In this document: positions 41,427 to 50,209 of the stretch, one piece after another | How the letters are laid out: every line of letters begins with the position of its first letter | How positions within the stretch are numbered: the stretch's first letter is position 1 | Source of the DNA: Paracoccaceae bacterium | GTDB lineage: Bacteria > Pseudomonadota > Alphaproteobacteria > Rhodobacterales > Rhodobacteraceae | Length of the DNA: 64,000 nt | Reading direction: 5' to 3' | Assembly (NCBI GenBank): GCA_018223125.1 | Contig: JAAEZA010000005.1 | Span: 56,566-120,565 of the forward strand | Program-made: the position numbers and the translations under genes | The notes under the pieces: generated by a model | Told to the model about the DNA's origin: nothing | The model's input: only the letters and a program-made list of their open reading frames with translations | Databases searched by the model: none

Positions 41427-42475
41427 TGTCAGCAGGTCTGACCCGCGCGCTGCGTGAAAAGGCGCTGGCCGAAGGTTTTTCCGATTTCGGCATCTGCCGT
41501 CCCGATGCTGCGCCGCAGACCGCGCAGAGGTTGGCAGAGTTCGTCGGGGAAGGCCGACACGGCCAGATGGGCTGGATGGCAGAGCGGATGCACTGGCGCG
41601 GCTCTGCGGCGGCCCTGTGGCCTGAGGCGCGGTCTGTGATCATGCTGGCGGAAAACTACGGGCCGGATCATGACCCGCTGGAGGCGCTGGCCCTTAAAGA
41701 CCGTGCGGCTATCAGTGTCTATGCGCAGAACAAAGACTACCACGACGTTGTGAAAAAGCGACTCAAGCGGGTGGGGCGCTGGTTGATCGAACAGTCCGAA
41801 GGGGCCGAGATCAAGGTCTTTGTGGATACGGCACCCGTGATGGAGAAACCGCTGGCAATGGCGGCCGGATTGGGCTGGCAGGGCAAGCATACCAATGTGG
41901 TGTCGCGGCGGCTCGGAAGCTGGTTCTTCCTTGGCGCGATCTTCACCACGCTGGAACTGGAAGAGACAGGCGGGGAGGTGGACCATTGCGGAAGCTGCCG
42001 CAAGTGTCTTGATATCTGCCCGACAGATGCGTTTCCCGCGCCCTATCAACTGGATGCACGGCGGTGCATTTCCTACCTGACCATCGAACATCACGGTCCG
42101 GTCGATGAAAGCTTGCGCAAGGGATTGGGCAACCGGATATACGGCTGCGATGATTGCCTTGCGGTGTGTCCGTGGAATAAATTCGCCAGCCGCGCGGCTG
42201 AGATCAGATATCACGGACGGGCCGAGCTGCAATCGCCCCGCCTTCGGGAACTGGCTGTATTGGACGATACAGAATTCAGGGCGCTGTTTTCCGGATCCCC
42301 GATCAAGCGGATCGGGCGCGGCCGGTTCGTGCGCAATGTGCTCTACGCGATCGGGAATTCAGAAGATGCGGGATTGCTGGGCGTTGCGCAGGCGTTGTGT
42401 GAAGATGAAGACGAAACAGTTGCAGATGCGGCCCGTTGGGCCTGCAACGAACTGGTTCACAGGGTAAAGGATTAG
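41426..42475 (+). CDS. queG: Epoxyqueuosine reductase QueG
   Basis: The 349-residue cobalamin-dependent enzyme reduces epoxyqueuosine to queuosine in tRNA wobble positions. Eight cysteines for two 4Fe-4S clusters are in [17 protein letters not shown] and [15 protein letters not shown]. The substrate region [12 protein letters not shown] is intact, and the C-terminal HEAT-like part is short. I set the start at the GTG in TAGTG, overlapping the upstream stop; the open frame before it belongs to the GST gene. Confidence 0.93.
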   Translation: MSAGLTRALREKALAEGFSDFGICRPDAAPQTAQRLAEFVGEGRHGQMGWMAERMHWRGSAAALWPEARSVIMLAENYGPDHDPLEALALKDRAAISVYAQNKDYHDVVKKRLKRVGRWLIEQSEGAEIKVFVDTAPVMEKPLAMAAGLGWQGKHTNVVSRRLGSWFFLGAIFTTLELEETGGEVDHCGSCRKCLDICPTDAFPAPYQLDARRCISYLTIEHHGPVDESLRKGLGNRIYGCDDCLAVCPWNKFASRAAEIRYHGRAELQSPRLRELAVLDDTEFRALFSGSPIKRIGRGRFVRNVLYAIGNSEDAGLLGVAQALCEDEDETVADAARWACNELVHRVKD

Positions 42476-42478
42476 AAC

Positions 42479-43324
42479 ATGACAGGCGTATTGCTAAGCT
42501 TTGGCCACGGCTATTCTGCACAGGCACTGGCTGCACAACTGCTGCCGCAGGGCTGGGAGGTTATTGGTACAAACCGGTCGGGTGAAACGCCGCAAGAGGG
42601 TGTGAAGACTGTGGCGTGGCCCGGAACGGACATGGCCCCCTACCTTGACCGGGCGACCCATCTGCTGATCTCTGCCGGACCGGATGACGCCGGCGATCCG
42701 GTGCTGAACAGTTTGCGCAAGGAGATCAGCGGCCGGTCGTTTGATTGGGTCGGGTATCTGTCTACCACAGGCGTTTACGGGGACCATCAAGGCGGCTGGG
42801 TGGATGAAACCACGCCGTTAACGCCTTCGACCCGACGGGGCCGTTTGCGGGTCGCTGCCGAGGCAGCGTGGCAGGATATGGAGCTGCCGTTGCACATCTT
42901 CCGGCTTGCGGGAATTTACGGACCCGGGCGTGGCCCGTTTGCCAAGGTCCGCGCAGGCACCGCGCGGCGGATTATCAAGAAGAATCAGGTGTTTTCCCGT
43001 ATTCACGTGGATGATATCGCGCAGGTTCTGGCGGCGAGTATCGCGCGCCCTGATCCCGGCGCCATTTATAACCTGTGTGACGACGAAGCCGCGCCGCCCG
43101 AGGATGTTATCGGTTACGCAGCAGAGCTTCTGGGGGTTCCGGTGCCTGCTGCGGTTGATTTCGAAACGGCGGATATGACCCCGATGGCCCGCAGCTTTTA
43201 CGCCGAAAGCAAACGGGTGCGAAACGACCGGATTAAAACGGAACTGGGGGTGAAACTGAAGTACCCCGATTACCGGAAGGGTTTGCAGGCTCTTCTGGCG
43301 GCCGAGGAGGCATGTGCAGATTAG
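42479..43324 (+). CDS. NAD(P)-dependent epimerase/dehydratase family protein, YeeZ-like
   Basis: The 281-residue atypical SDR has an N-terminal Rossmann motif that is degenerate (LLSFGHGYSAQALA) and the catalytic-type segment YLSTTGVYGDHQGGWVDE, typical of the YeeZ group whose function is unclear. It follows queG after three bases and probably shares its transcript. A GC hairpin and the GGATATTT element follow its stop. Confidence 0.8.
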   Translation: MTGVLLSFGHGYSAQALAAQLLPQGWEVIGTNRSGETPQEGVKTVAWPGTDMAPYLDRATHLLISAGPDDAGDPVLNSLRKEISGRSFDWVGYLSTTGVYGDHQGGWVDETTPLTPSTRRGRLRVAAEAAWQDMELPLHIFRLAGIYGPGRGPFAKVRAGTARRIIKKNQVFSRIHVDDIAQVLAASIARPDPGAIYNLCDDEAAPPEDVIGYAAELLGVPVPAAVDFETADMTPMARSFYAESKRVRNDRIKTELGVKLKYPDYRKGLQALLAAEEACAD

Positions 43325-43387
43325 GGGCTTCGCCCCTCTTGGCCGCTGGCCAATTCACCCGAGGATATTTCCGGAAAATGGAAACGG
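43324..43387 (+). repeat. Intergenic GGATATTT element, copy A
   Basis: A GGGGCTTCGCCCC hairpin follows the epimerase stop, then ACCCGAGGATATTTCCGG and AAAATGGA. The same order (GC hairpin, GGATATTT, GAAAATGGA) recurs at 57191 in the same orientation. I believe similar elements are frequent downstream of genes in rhodobacterial genomes, but cannot check counts here. Confidence 0.6.
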
Positions 43388-43402
43388 CTTGATAAAACAA
43401 AA

Positions 43403-43430
43403 AAAGGGACAGGCCGTGGCCTATCCCTTT
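43403..43430 (-). terminator. Terminator of the small secreted protein gene
   Basis: On the minus strand AAAGGGATAGGCC pairs with GGCCTGTCCCTTT around a 2-base centre, followed by a T-rich run. Confidence 0.8.
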
Positions 43431-43472
43431 CGAATTCTCACTGGCTGCCTGTCGCTTCCAGATTTGAATTGC

Positions 43473-43658
43473 TTAGTCAGCGGAAGCTACAGCTGCGCCA
43501 ACGATCAGCAGTGCCAGGATAGGCAGCAGAGCGCCGGAAGAAGAAGAAGATGTTTCTTCAACAACTTCAACAACAGGTGCTACTACTGGTTCAACGTTAC
43601 CAGCGAAAGCGGCGGAAGCGGCGACGGACATGGCGGCTGCCAGTGCGATTTTTTTCAT
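43473..43658 (-). CDS. Small secreted or membrane-anchored serine-run protein
   Basis: The 61-residue product has a cleavable signal peptide (MKKIALAAAMSVAASAAFAG), a Val/Pro/Glu-rich spacer, a run of five serines, and a C-terminal hydrophobic helix (ALLPILALLIVGAAVASA). It would sit at the inner membrane facing the periplasm. TGGAGA precedes the ATG and a strong terminator follows, so it is probably expressed as a single gene. No function is known. Confidence 0.75.
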   Translation of the reverse strand: MKKIALAAAMSVAASAAFAGNVEPVVAPVVEVVEETSSSSSGALLPILALLIVGAAVASAD

Positions 43659-43818
43659 AATATTTCTCCAAAGTTCTGCGACCCGCTTATGGGGGACAAG
43701 GTAGTATGACCCCACGAGACGCACCCAAGACTGTACCTCGTGCCGCGTTTTAAGCAGCAAAAAATGTGCTTTGCAACTGGAACATGGCCATAAATGGGCA
43801 GTGCAATACACATTGTCG

Positions 43819-44439
43819 TCAAATTAGCAACACTTGTGTGCCAACCCTTGATAGGTTGAATAATTCTTCTATGTGTTCGTTGAAAAGCCCGATGCATCCG
43901 TTGGATGAACGACGTCCGATCTTGCGTGTATCATGGGTCCCGTGGATGCGGTAATACTTCCAGCTTAGATACAGTGCATGGGTGCCGAGCGGGTTGTCCG
44001 GTCCGGGCGGAATGTATTTCGGCCAGTCCGGATTGCGTTTGAGCATGTTTGGTGTCGGGCGCCAGTCTGGCCCGACCCGTTTGCGCGTAATAGAGGTGCG
44101 GCCCGTGCGGGTCAGTTCCGGAGTTTCGGGCACGGATGTGGGGTAGAGTTTATAAACCGAGAGGTCTTCGGACCAGAAATGCAGTGCACGGCTGAGCGTA
44201 TCCACCAGAATGACCCCGTTTCTGGTGTTGGAAAAGTAGGGACGCCAGTCCTTGTTGGTAAAGCCGGAAATATTGCGCTTTACCGCGCCTGTTTCCGGAT
44301 TGGACAGGTTTTCCTGTTTTAACTGGTTGTAAACGACCGGATCATTCGTCTGCTGCGCAAGGGCGGTGCTTCCGAAAGCGGTGGTTGCGAGCAGGGAGCC
44401 AGAGAATGCACGGCGCGTCATTTTGAATGGATCAGACAT
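43819..44439 (-). CDS. L,D-transpeptidase (YkuD family), Tat-type signal
   Basis: The 206-residue protein starts with a twin-arginine signal (KMTRRAFSGSLLATTAFG). The YkuD catalytic signature is HGTHDTRKIGRRSSNGCIGL, with the active cysteine in NGC. It forms 3-3 cross-links in peptidoglycan or attaches proteins to it. The ATG at 44439 or an internal one (MTRRAF) could be used. A second, distinct L,D-transpeptidase lies at 45179. Confidence 0.9.
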   Translation of the reverse strand: MSDPFKMTRRAFSGSLLATTAFGSTALAQQTNDPVVYNQLKQENLSNPETGAVKRNISGFTNKDWRPYFSNTRNGVILVDTLSRALHFWSEDLSVYKLYPTSVPETPELTRTGRTSITRKRVGPDWRPTPNMLKRNPDWPKYIPPGPDNPLGTHALYLSWKYYRIHGTHDTRKIGRRSSNGCIGLFNEHIEELFNLSRVGTQVLLI

Positions 44440-44616
44440 AAGAAAATTCCGGACTTAAAGGGTTACAGGTTCAAATTAGTGTTTTGAAAGCACAGATTCA
44501 ATTCAAACAATGCCGATACGGGGGAAACCGGCCAATGGCCATTTGAATCTCGGTAAAAACATCATTAAGGCAGGATGCATCTCAATTCGAGAAGCTTGCA
44601 TTTGGGGAATACTGCC

Positions 44617-45105
44617 ATGTTTCGTGTTGCTGTTACCATTCTGTCGCTGTTGTTTGCGATTTCTGCCTGTACCGAGGTTGATCCGAACCAGCGGCAGGTG
44701 TTCCGGATTTCTGCCGGTGATGTTTCTAAAATCCAGTACCGCCATCTGGACGCGGTCAATGCGGTGCGTCAGGCGCAGGGTTTGAATCCGGTTCAACTGT
44801 CTTCGCAACTGAATGCAGCGGCAAAAACCCATGCACGGGATATTTCCAGACAGAACCGTCCGTGGCATTTCGGCTCTGACGGGTCCAACCCGATCCAAAG
44901 GGTGGAGCGGGCCGGTTATCAGGGCCGGATGCTGTCAGAGAATATTTCCGAGACCTTCGAAAACGATCTGGAAACGCTGGATGCGTGGATGCGCGATCCG
45001 GTAACGCGCGCCGGCATTTTGCACCCGCAGGCCCGTGGCCTTGGCTTTAGCTGGCATCAGGACAGCAATGGCAAGATCTGGTGGGTTCAAATTCTCGGGT
45101 CGTGA
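44617..45105 (+). CDS. CAP/SCP-domain lipoprotein
   Basis: The 162-residue product has a lipoprotein signal (LSLLFAISAC, lipidated Cys near residue 16) and a CAP domain: HLDAVNAVRQAQGLNPVQLS, LNAAAKTHARDISRQN, and GENIS-like SENISETFENDLETLDAWM. Bacterial CAP proteins are often envelope-associated; their activities are poorly known. It lies between two convergently placed L,D-transpeptidase genes. Confidence 0.88.
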   Translation: MFRVAVTILSLLFAISACTEVDPNQRQVFRISAGDVSKIQYRHLDAVNAVRQAQGLNPVQLSSQLNAAAKTHARDISRQNRPWHFGSDGSNPIQRVERAGYQGRMLSENISETFENDLETLDAWMRDPVTRAGILHPQARGLGFSWHQDSNGKIWWVQILGS

Positions 45106-45132
45106 TCGCGTCCTGCGATGTGACTGCCACAA

Positions 45133-45159
45133 AAAAACGCGCCTTCGGGGCGCGTTTTT
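45133..45159. terminator. Bidirectional terminator, CAP lipoprotein / YafK-like
   Basis: AAAAACGCGCC and GGCGCGTTTTT form a perfect stem with a small TTCGG loop between convergent genes. Confidence 0.9.
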
Positions 45160-45178
45160 CGCTTGTGGGGTCAGTGGG

Positions 45179-45673
45179 TTACTGGCGGATGTAAATCGGG
45201 GTGCCGTCCTGAACCATAGCGTAAATACGTTCCATTTCCTTGTTGGTGACAGAGATACAGCCCGCGGTCCAGTCCGCTTTGTTCTTGTCCTTGAACAGTA
45301 CCGGTCCGCCGTGGATGAAAATATCTCCGCCCGGTGACTTGCCCAAAGCCTTCGCCTTGGCGCGATCCTGTTCGTTGGGATAGGAGATCCCGATAGACAG
45401 GTGAAACGCACTGTTCGGGTTGCGCCGGTCGATGAAATACACCCCTTCCGGTGTCTTTCCGTCGCCTTCAAATTCCTTGTGCCCCACAGGGGCAAAGCCG
45501 AGATCTACATCGAATTGAGCCAGTGCTTTCGTGCCGTGCAGCAGCCACATCTTCCGGTCGGATTTATCCACCAGCACCTGAGTCACCTGCGGCCCGTTAT
45601 ACTTTTTGAATTTCGAAGGAGAACAGGCCGACAGGGCAATGCCGGCTGCCATCAGCAAAGCGACAAGACGCAT
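45179..45673 (-). CDS. L,D-transpeptidase lipoprotein, YafK/ErfK type
   Basis: The 164-residue protein has a lipobox (ALLMAAGIALSAC, lipidated Cys near residue 17) and a YkuD fold with the catalytic segment IFIHGGPVLF and TAGCISVTNKEM, where the cysteine is in AGCIS. It probably acts on peptidoglycan cross-links; YafK/DpaA relatives can also cleave protein-peptidoglycan links, so cross-linking is not certain. It starts two bases after the rlmN stop and is likely co-transcribed with rlmN. Confidence 0.88.
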   Translation of the reverse strand: MRLVALLMAAGIALSACSPSKFKKYNGPQVTQVLVDKSDRKMWLLHGTKALAQFDVDLGFAPVGHKEFEGDGKTPEGVYFIDRRNPNSAFHLSIGISYPNEQDRAKAKALGKSPGGDIFIHGGPVLFKDKNKADWTAGCISVTNKEMERIYAMVQDGTPIYIRQ

Positions 45674-45675
45674 TC

Positions 45676-46857
45676 TTACAAACCTTCTATCCCACGTTCC
45701 ATTTGTGCCCGTGATTTACGGGCCCGTTCTGTTGCGCTTTTCAATTGTCCGCATGCAGCCATAATATCCTCGCCGCGCGGTTTACGAATAGGGCTGGAAT
45801 AACCGGCTGCATTGACGATGTCAGCAAATTTATGGATCCGGTTGTTCGAGGACCGCTCGTAAGGGGCGCCTGGCCACGGGTTAAAGGGAATCAGGTTAAT
45901 CTTGGCGGGGATGCCTTCGATCAGTTTAACCAACCGGCGGGCGTCTTCGTCGCTGTCGTTGACATCCTTCAGCATCACATATTCAAAGGTGATCCGCTCT
46001 GCGTTGGACAGGCGGGGGTAATCGCGGCAGGCTTGCAGCAGTTCGTCGATCTTGTGTTTGCGGTTGATCGGGACCAGTTTGTCCCGCACATCGTCTGTGG
46101 TGGCGTGGAAGGAAATGGCAAGCATACAGCCGATTTCTTCCCCGACGCGGTAGATTTCGGGAACGATGCCCGATGTGGACAGGGTGATCCGGCGACGGGA
46201 GAGTGCGATGCCGCTGTCGTCCATCGCGATCTTCATCGCATCGCGCACATTATCCGTATTGTACAGCGGTTCGCCCATGCCCATCAAGACGATGTTGGAA
46301 ACGAGGCGCTTGTCACCGGGTGCAAGATCCCATTCGTCAAGATCATCCCGCGCGACAAGAATCTGACCGACGATTTCCGCCACCGTCAGGTTGCGGACCA
46401 GCTTTTGGGTGCCGGTGTGGCAGAAGGAACAGGTCAGCGTGCAGCCCACCTGGGATGAAATGCACAGTGTGCCGCGATCGGTTTCGGGGATATAGACCGC
46501 CTCCACTTCGTGGCCGCCCTGAATCCGCAGCAGATATTTGCGGGTGCCGTCGCTGGATACCTGTTTTGTCACAATCTCGGGGCGGGCGATCTGGAAATTC
46601 TCGGCCAGTCTGGCGCGGATGTCTTTGGACAGGTTTGTCATTTCGTCAAACGACCGCACGCCTTTGACATAGAGCCATTGCCAGATCTGGCCGTGACGCA
46701 TTTTGACCTGCTTTTCCTTGATGCCGACGTTAACCAGCGCCTCGGTAAGCTGGTCACGGGTCATGCCGACAAGATTGGGCAAGGCGCTGGCGTCCTGCTT
46801 GCGCGGGATGGTCAGAACGTCTTGGGTAATCGGAGCGGCAGGTGCGGATGCGGACAT
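45676..46857 (-). CDS. rlmN: Dual-specificity 23S rRNA/tRNA methyltransferase RlmN
   Basis: This 393-residue radical-SAM enzyme methylates A2503 of 23S rRNA and A37 of some tRNAs at C2. The radical-SAM cluster is in [12 protein letters not shown], and the methyl-carrying cysteine is in the C-terminal [25 protein letters not shown] is also diagnostic. The start at 46857 has GAGAG upstream, while the ATG at 46872 directly abuts a terminator T-run. Confidence 0.95.
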   Translation of the reverse strand: MSASAPAAPITQDVLTIPRKQDASALPNLVGMTRDQLTEALVNVGIKEKQVKMRHGQIWQWLYVKGVRSFDEMTNLSKDIRARLAENFQIARPEIVTKQVSSDGTRKYLLRIQGGHEVEAVYIPETDRGTLCISSQVGCTLTCSFCHTGTQKLVRNLTVAEIVGQILVARDDLDEWDLAPGDKRLVSNIVLMGMGEPLYNTDNVRDAMKIAMDDSGIALSRRRITLSTSGIVPEIYRVGEEIGCMLAISFHATTDDVRDKLVPINRKHKIDELLQACRDYPRLSNAERITFEYVMLKDVNDSDEDARRLVKLIEGIPAKINLIPFNPWPGAPYERSSNNRIHKFADIVNAAGYSSPIRKPRGEDIMAACGQLKSATERARKSRAQMERGIEGL

Positions 46858-46874
46858 TTTCGAAACTCTCATTG

Positions 46875-46905
46875 AAAAAACCCCCAATCGCGGGGATTGA
46901 GGGTT
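46875..46905 (-). terminator. Terminator-like hairpin directly upstream of rlmN
   Basis: On the minus strand AACCCTCAATC pairs with GATTGGGGGTT, followed by TTTT. It ends ialB but lies only about 17 bases before the rlmN start, so it could also act as an attenuator for rlmN. Confidence 0.8.
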
Positions 46906-46996
46906 GTTATAGCATGTTTCAGGCTTTGGGTAGACCCGCCGCGGTCAATTAACTGTCAGATCGGGCGGGCGCCTGTGTCTTGGAGGTCGCAGCGGT

Positions 46997-47527
46997 TCAG
47001 CTGCAGCGTTTTTCGGCTTCTGCCAGCGCGGCAGTGAAACCTGTCAGGGAGAAAGTGTCTTTGGTTTGTGTGCCGCGTTTTGATTTCGCGGTCATGATCG
47101 CAGATGCGCCACGCTTGAGCGCCTCACGAATTTTCTGGTCGTCATTTGCTGTCGCAGGCCAGGCATATTCGCCGTCAACAAACAGATCGAAGCTGGCGTC
47201 ACCGACCAGCATGTTGACAGGCACATCCGGATCGAACGGATAGCCGCCGGAGAAGGAAACCTGCCCGTTAATGCCATTTGCAGGGCGGTATGTCACCCAG
47301 AGCAGAATATCGCCGCGCCGTGCGGAAACCACTTTACCGCCACGGGTGTTCACAACTTTAGTCGGTTTGGAGACAACCCAGCATTCTTTGGTAGGTTGGT
47401 CTTCAACAAAAACAGACCAGTCGGTTTTGGCGTCCACACGGTTGGTGGAATCCTGTGCATAGGCAACGCTGGCTGCGGCCAGACAGACTGCCATGAAACC
47501 ACAAGTATATGCCATCGAACGGAACAT
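46997..47527 (-). CDS. Invasion-associated locus B (IalB) family protein
   Basis: The 176-residue secreted protein has a signal peptide ending near SVAYAQ and the IalB core (DWSVFVEDQPTKECWVVSKPT, RGDILLWVTYRPANGI, GYPFDPDVPVNMLV). In Bartonella the family affects erythrocyte invasion; in free-living alphaproteobacteria its role is unclear. The ATG at 47527 is chosen because the signal peptide starts there. A terminator follows. Confidence 0.88.
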   Translation of the reverse strand: MFRSMAYTCGFMAVCLAAASVAYAQDSTNRVDAKTDWSVFVEDQPTKECWVVSKPTKVVNTRGGKVVSARRGDILLWVTYRPANGINGQVSFSGGYPFDPDVPVNMLVGDASFDLFVDGEYAWPATANDDQKIREALKRGASAIMTAKSKRGTQTKDTFSLTGFTAALAEAEKRCS

Positions 47528-47716
47528 TTTTTCTCTCAGCCTCCGCGCTTTTGAGTGTGCTGAAACAAATACAGACTGTTGTCTCATCATTGCGATGGCC
47601 CTTTTCTACGAAAATAATGTGGTTTTCTTGTGGCCTTTTTCCTAGCCAAATGTCAGGTAATTGACCAGTAGCATGGCAAAAAAGTCGCAGAAATCGGCGG
47701 AAAATGGAGCATTATC

Positions 47717-48730
47717 ATGGGTGATTGGGTGAATGTGGCGGAAGTGTGGCGCGGGGATATTCTGGAATCCGTGCATCAGGGCCGGGCCGTTGTCTGCGAC
47801 TCACGCGGGGATGTGGTTGCAGCATGGGGGGATGTTGACGCAGTGACCTACCCACGGTCCTCCTGCAAAATGCTTCAGGCGCTTCCGCTTATGGAAAGTG
47901 GCGCGGCAGCGCGGTTCAATCTGACGCCGGAGCAGCTTGCGCTGGCCTGTGCGTCCCATGAGGGTGCGCATATGCACACGGATCGGGTGGTTAAATGGCT
48001 CGGCGATCTGGAGCTGGGCGAGCGGGACTTGCGTTGCGGCCCGCAGTTTCCCCGCGCCAAGGAAGAGCAGGAAGAACTGATCCGGTTTGGCCAGAAACAT
48101 GACCGCACGCACAATAACTGTTCCGGTAAACACAGCGGATTTCTGACCCTGAACAAACACTTGGGCGGCGATGCCGAATATGTAGAGCCGGATCATCCGG
48201 TCCAGCAGGCAATCCTGACAGCCTTTGAGGAAATGACCGGAGAGACTTCTCCGGGATACGGGATTGACGGGTGTTCCGCACCCAATCACGCCTGTACCCT
48301 TCGAGGGCTGGCAACGGCAATGGCCCGCATGGCCGATCCTTCGAAGCTGGGCGAAATTCGCGGGCAGGCGGCGCAGGATCTGGTGGCGGCCATGAAGGCG
48401 CATCCGGACCTTGTGGCGGGGCGGGGCCGTGCCTGTACCGAGTTGATGGAAGCAATGGAAGGCCGCACCGTTGTCAAGACAGGGGCGGAAGGTGTGTTCA
48501 TCGCCATCCTACCGGAGCGCGGGCTAGGCGTGGCGTTGAAAATTCAGGACGGCGCAACACGGGCCGCTGAAACAGCCATTGCCGCGCTTCTGGTGCGTCT
48601 TGGGGTTGCGGATCCGAACCATCCGTCTGTGATTAAACGGCTTTGTCCGAAACAGTATAACTTTGCCGGTTTGGAAACAGGGCGGATTGCGCCGGCTTCG
48701 GCCCTTTATGCCGGGGGGGCGGCTATCTGA
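47717..48730 (+). CDS. Asparaginase (thermolabile L-asparaginase II type)
   Basis: The 337-residue protein belongs to the AnsA/Rhizobium-type asparaginase family: YPRSSCKMLQALPL, ACASHEGAHMHTDRV, NNCSGKHSGFL and GYGIDGCSAPNHACTL are its conserved blocks. It hydrolyses L-asparagine to aspartate and ammonia. It is structurally unlike the E. coli AnsB class. It lies alone between ialB and a hypothetical gene. Confidence 0.9.
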   Translation: MGDWVNVAEVWRGDILESVHQGRAVVCDSRGDVVAAWGDVDAVTYPRSSCKMLQALPLMESGAAARFNLTPEQLALACASHEGAHMHTDRVVKWLGDLELGERDLRCGPQFPRAKEEQEELIRFGQKHDRTHNNCSGKHSGFLTLNKHLGGDAEYVEPDHPVQQAILTAFEEMTGETSPGYGIDGCSAPNHACTLRGLATAMARMADPSKLGEIRGQAAQDLVAAMKAHPDLVAGRGRACTELMEAMEGRTVVKTGAEGVFIAILPERGLGVALKIQDGATRAAETAIAALLVRLGVADPNHPSVIKRLCPKQYNFAGLETGRIAPASALYAGGAAI

Positions 48731-48918
48731 TCCTGTGGCGCTTACTATTCTTTAAGACATTGCGCTTAACCTTGGGTGCATCAGGGTATTCCGGCTGGCC
48801 GCAAGCGGGAAGGATGCAGGGCAACGTTGCAGGGTGCAGGTGCAGGACAAGGGCGCAAGAATGGTGCGGGTGGCGGTCGTACAGTCGCAGGTTCGGTCTG
48901 AAACGGGCTTGCCGTGTG

Positions 48919-49323
48919 TCAGGACGGGTGATCGTTCACATAGTCCAGCGCCTGTAAAAGGGTTGCATCGGCCTGCCGGATCAGCCGCCGGCTAATGGAT
49001 GCAATCGCGACGAAATCATCGTTGCGTATTGCGCCCACAAGATCACCGGCGACCTGTGCAAAGCTGATCAGTCCGATTTGCTCGCTGATTGCGATCAGTC
49101 TGCTGGCAAGCGTAGCCGCCCTTGCAAGATCCCCGTTGGACAGGGCAGTTTCCAGCCCGTTCAAACGGTCCGATACCTCGCACGCGGCCCGTTCCACCAC
49201 CTCGCGGCTTTGTCCCATCCCGAGGTTCGTTTGCAATGTCGCGATTGCACGGATTTCCACAGCGGCTTTTTCGATAAGCCTCAGGCGTTCTACCTTGTCT
49301 TTTCTGGGCAATGTAAACGTCAT
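48919..49323 (-). CDS. Hypothetical helical protein, Hpt-like layout without the histidine
   Basis: The 134-residue protein is all helical and soluble. Its middle part (ARAATLASRLIAISEQIGLISFAQVAGDL) follows the hydrophobic pattern of Hpt bundles, but no phosphorylatable His is at the expected place. I do not recognise a definite family. It might be a conserved pseudo-Hpt or unrelated helical bundle; it is divergent from the carbonic anhydrase gene. Confidence 0.6.
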   Translation of the reverse strand: MTFTLPRKDKVERLRLIEKAAVEIRAIATLQTNLGMGQSREVVERAACEVSDRLNGLETALSNGDLARAATLASRLIAISEQIGLISFAQVAGDLVGAIRNDDFVAIASISRRLIRQADATLLQALDYVNDHPS

Positions 49324-49464
49324 TTTCGTCCCACTTTCATCTCTTTGTCCCCGGCTTGAAAGCTAGGGCGAAGACGTTTCCAAAATCTTACCTGCTAAAA
49401 TTGAAATGGTTGTAATTTGGCCAAAAATTTAGCAAAAGGTGCCAAACCACAGGAGTTCCGCGCA

Positions 49465-50118
49465 ATGGATTTTGCAAAACCGTTACCAAATTCCCTCGTC
49501 AAGCGATACCAGGGCTGGCGTGCAACGACATATTCGGAAAACAAGTCATGGTACATGAAACTGGCCGATGAAGGTCAGCATCCCCGTGGCCTGATTATTT
49601 CCTGTTGCGACAGTCGTGTGAATGCGACTTCTCTGTTTGGTGCGGATACGGGTGAATTCTTTATTCACCGGAACATCGCAAATCTTGTGCCCCCTTATGA
49701 ACCGAACCGCGATTACCACGGCACTTCCGCTGCGATCGAATATGCAGTGAACACCCTGCGTGTGGTTAATGTGATCATTATGGGCCACACCCAGTGCGGT
49801 GGCGTCGCAGGGTGCCATGCCATGTGTTCCGGACAGGCACCGGAGCTGGAAGAAGATACCAGCTTTGTAGGGCGCTGGATGGACATCCTTCGCCCCGGTT
49901 TCGAACGGGCTGTGAAATCTTCAGAGAAAGAGGAAGAGCAGGTTAAGGAACTGGAGCGTCAGAGTGTTCTGGTCTCTCTGGAAAACCTGATGACCTTTCC
50001 TTTTGTGCGGGAACGTGTCGAGGCAGAGGACCTGACGCTCCACGGTATTTCAGTGAATATCAAAAGCGGGGAACTTTCCCACTATGATCCGGCGCTAAAA
50101 CAGTTCGTCGAGATCTAA
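49465..50118 (+). CDS. Beta-class carbonic anhydrase
   Basis: The 217-residue enzyme interconverts CO2 and bicarbonate. Zinc ligands are in ISCCDSR (Cys and Asp) and MGHTQCGGV (His and Cys), the classic beta-class set, and the fold segment FIHRNIANLVPPY is present. AGGAG lies just before the ATG at 49465; the open frame extends 16 codons upstream without another ribosome site. A strong terminator follows. Confidence 0.94.
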   Translation: MDFAKPLPNSLVKRYQGWRATTYSENKSWYMKLADEGQHPRGLIISCCDSRVNATSLFGADTGEFFIHRNIANLVPPYEPNRDYHGTSAAIEYAVNTLRVVNVIIMGHTQCGGVAGCHAMCSGQAPELEEDTSFVGRWMDILRPGFERAVKSSEKEEEQVKELERQSVLVSLENLMTFPFVRERVEAEDLTLHGISVNIKSGELSHYDPALKQFVEI

Positions 50119-50150
50119 TGCTGCGCCTTACGGGCGCCTGATCGCGTAAC

Positions 50151-50184
50151 AAAAAGCGACCTCCCTGCCGGAAGGTCGCTTTTT
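50151..50184. terminator. Bidirectional terminator downstream of carbonic anhydrase
   Basis: AAAAAGCGACCT and AGGTCGCTTTTT are perfect 12-bp arms around a 10-base loop, with T-rich ends on both sides. Confidence 0.92.
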
Positions 50185-50209
50185 CTTTTTCAAAACCGGA
50201 ATTGTAGGA

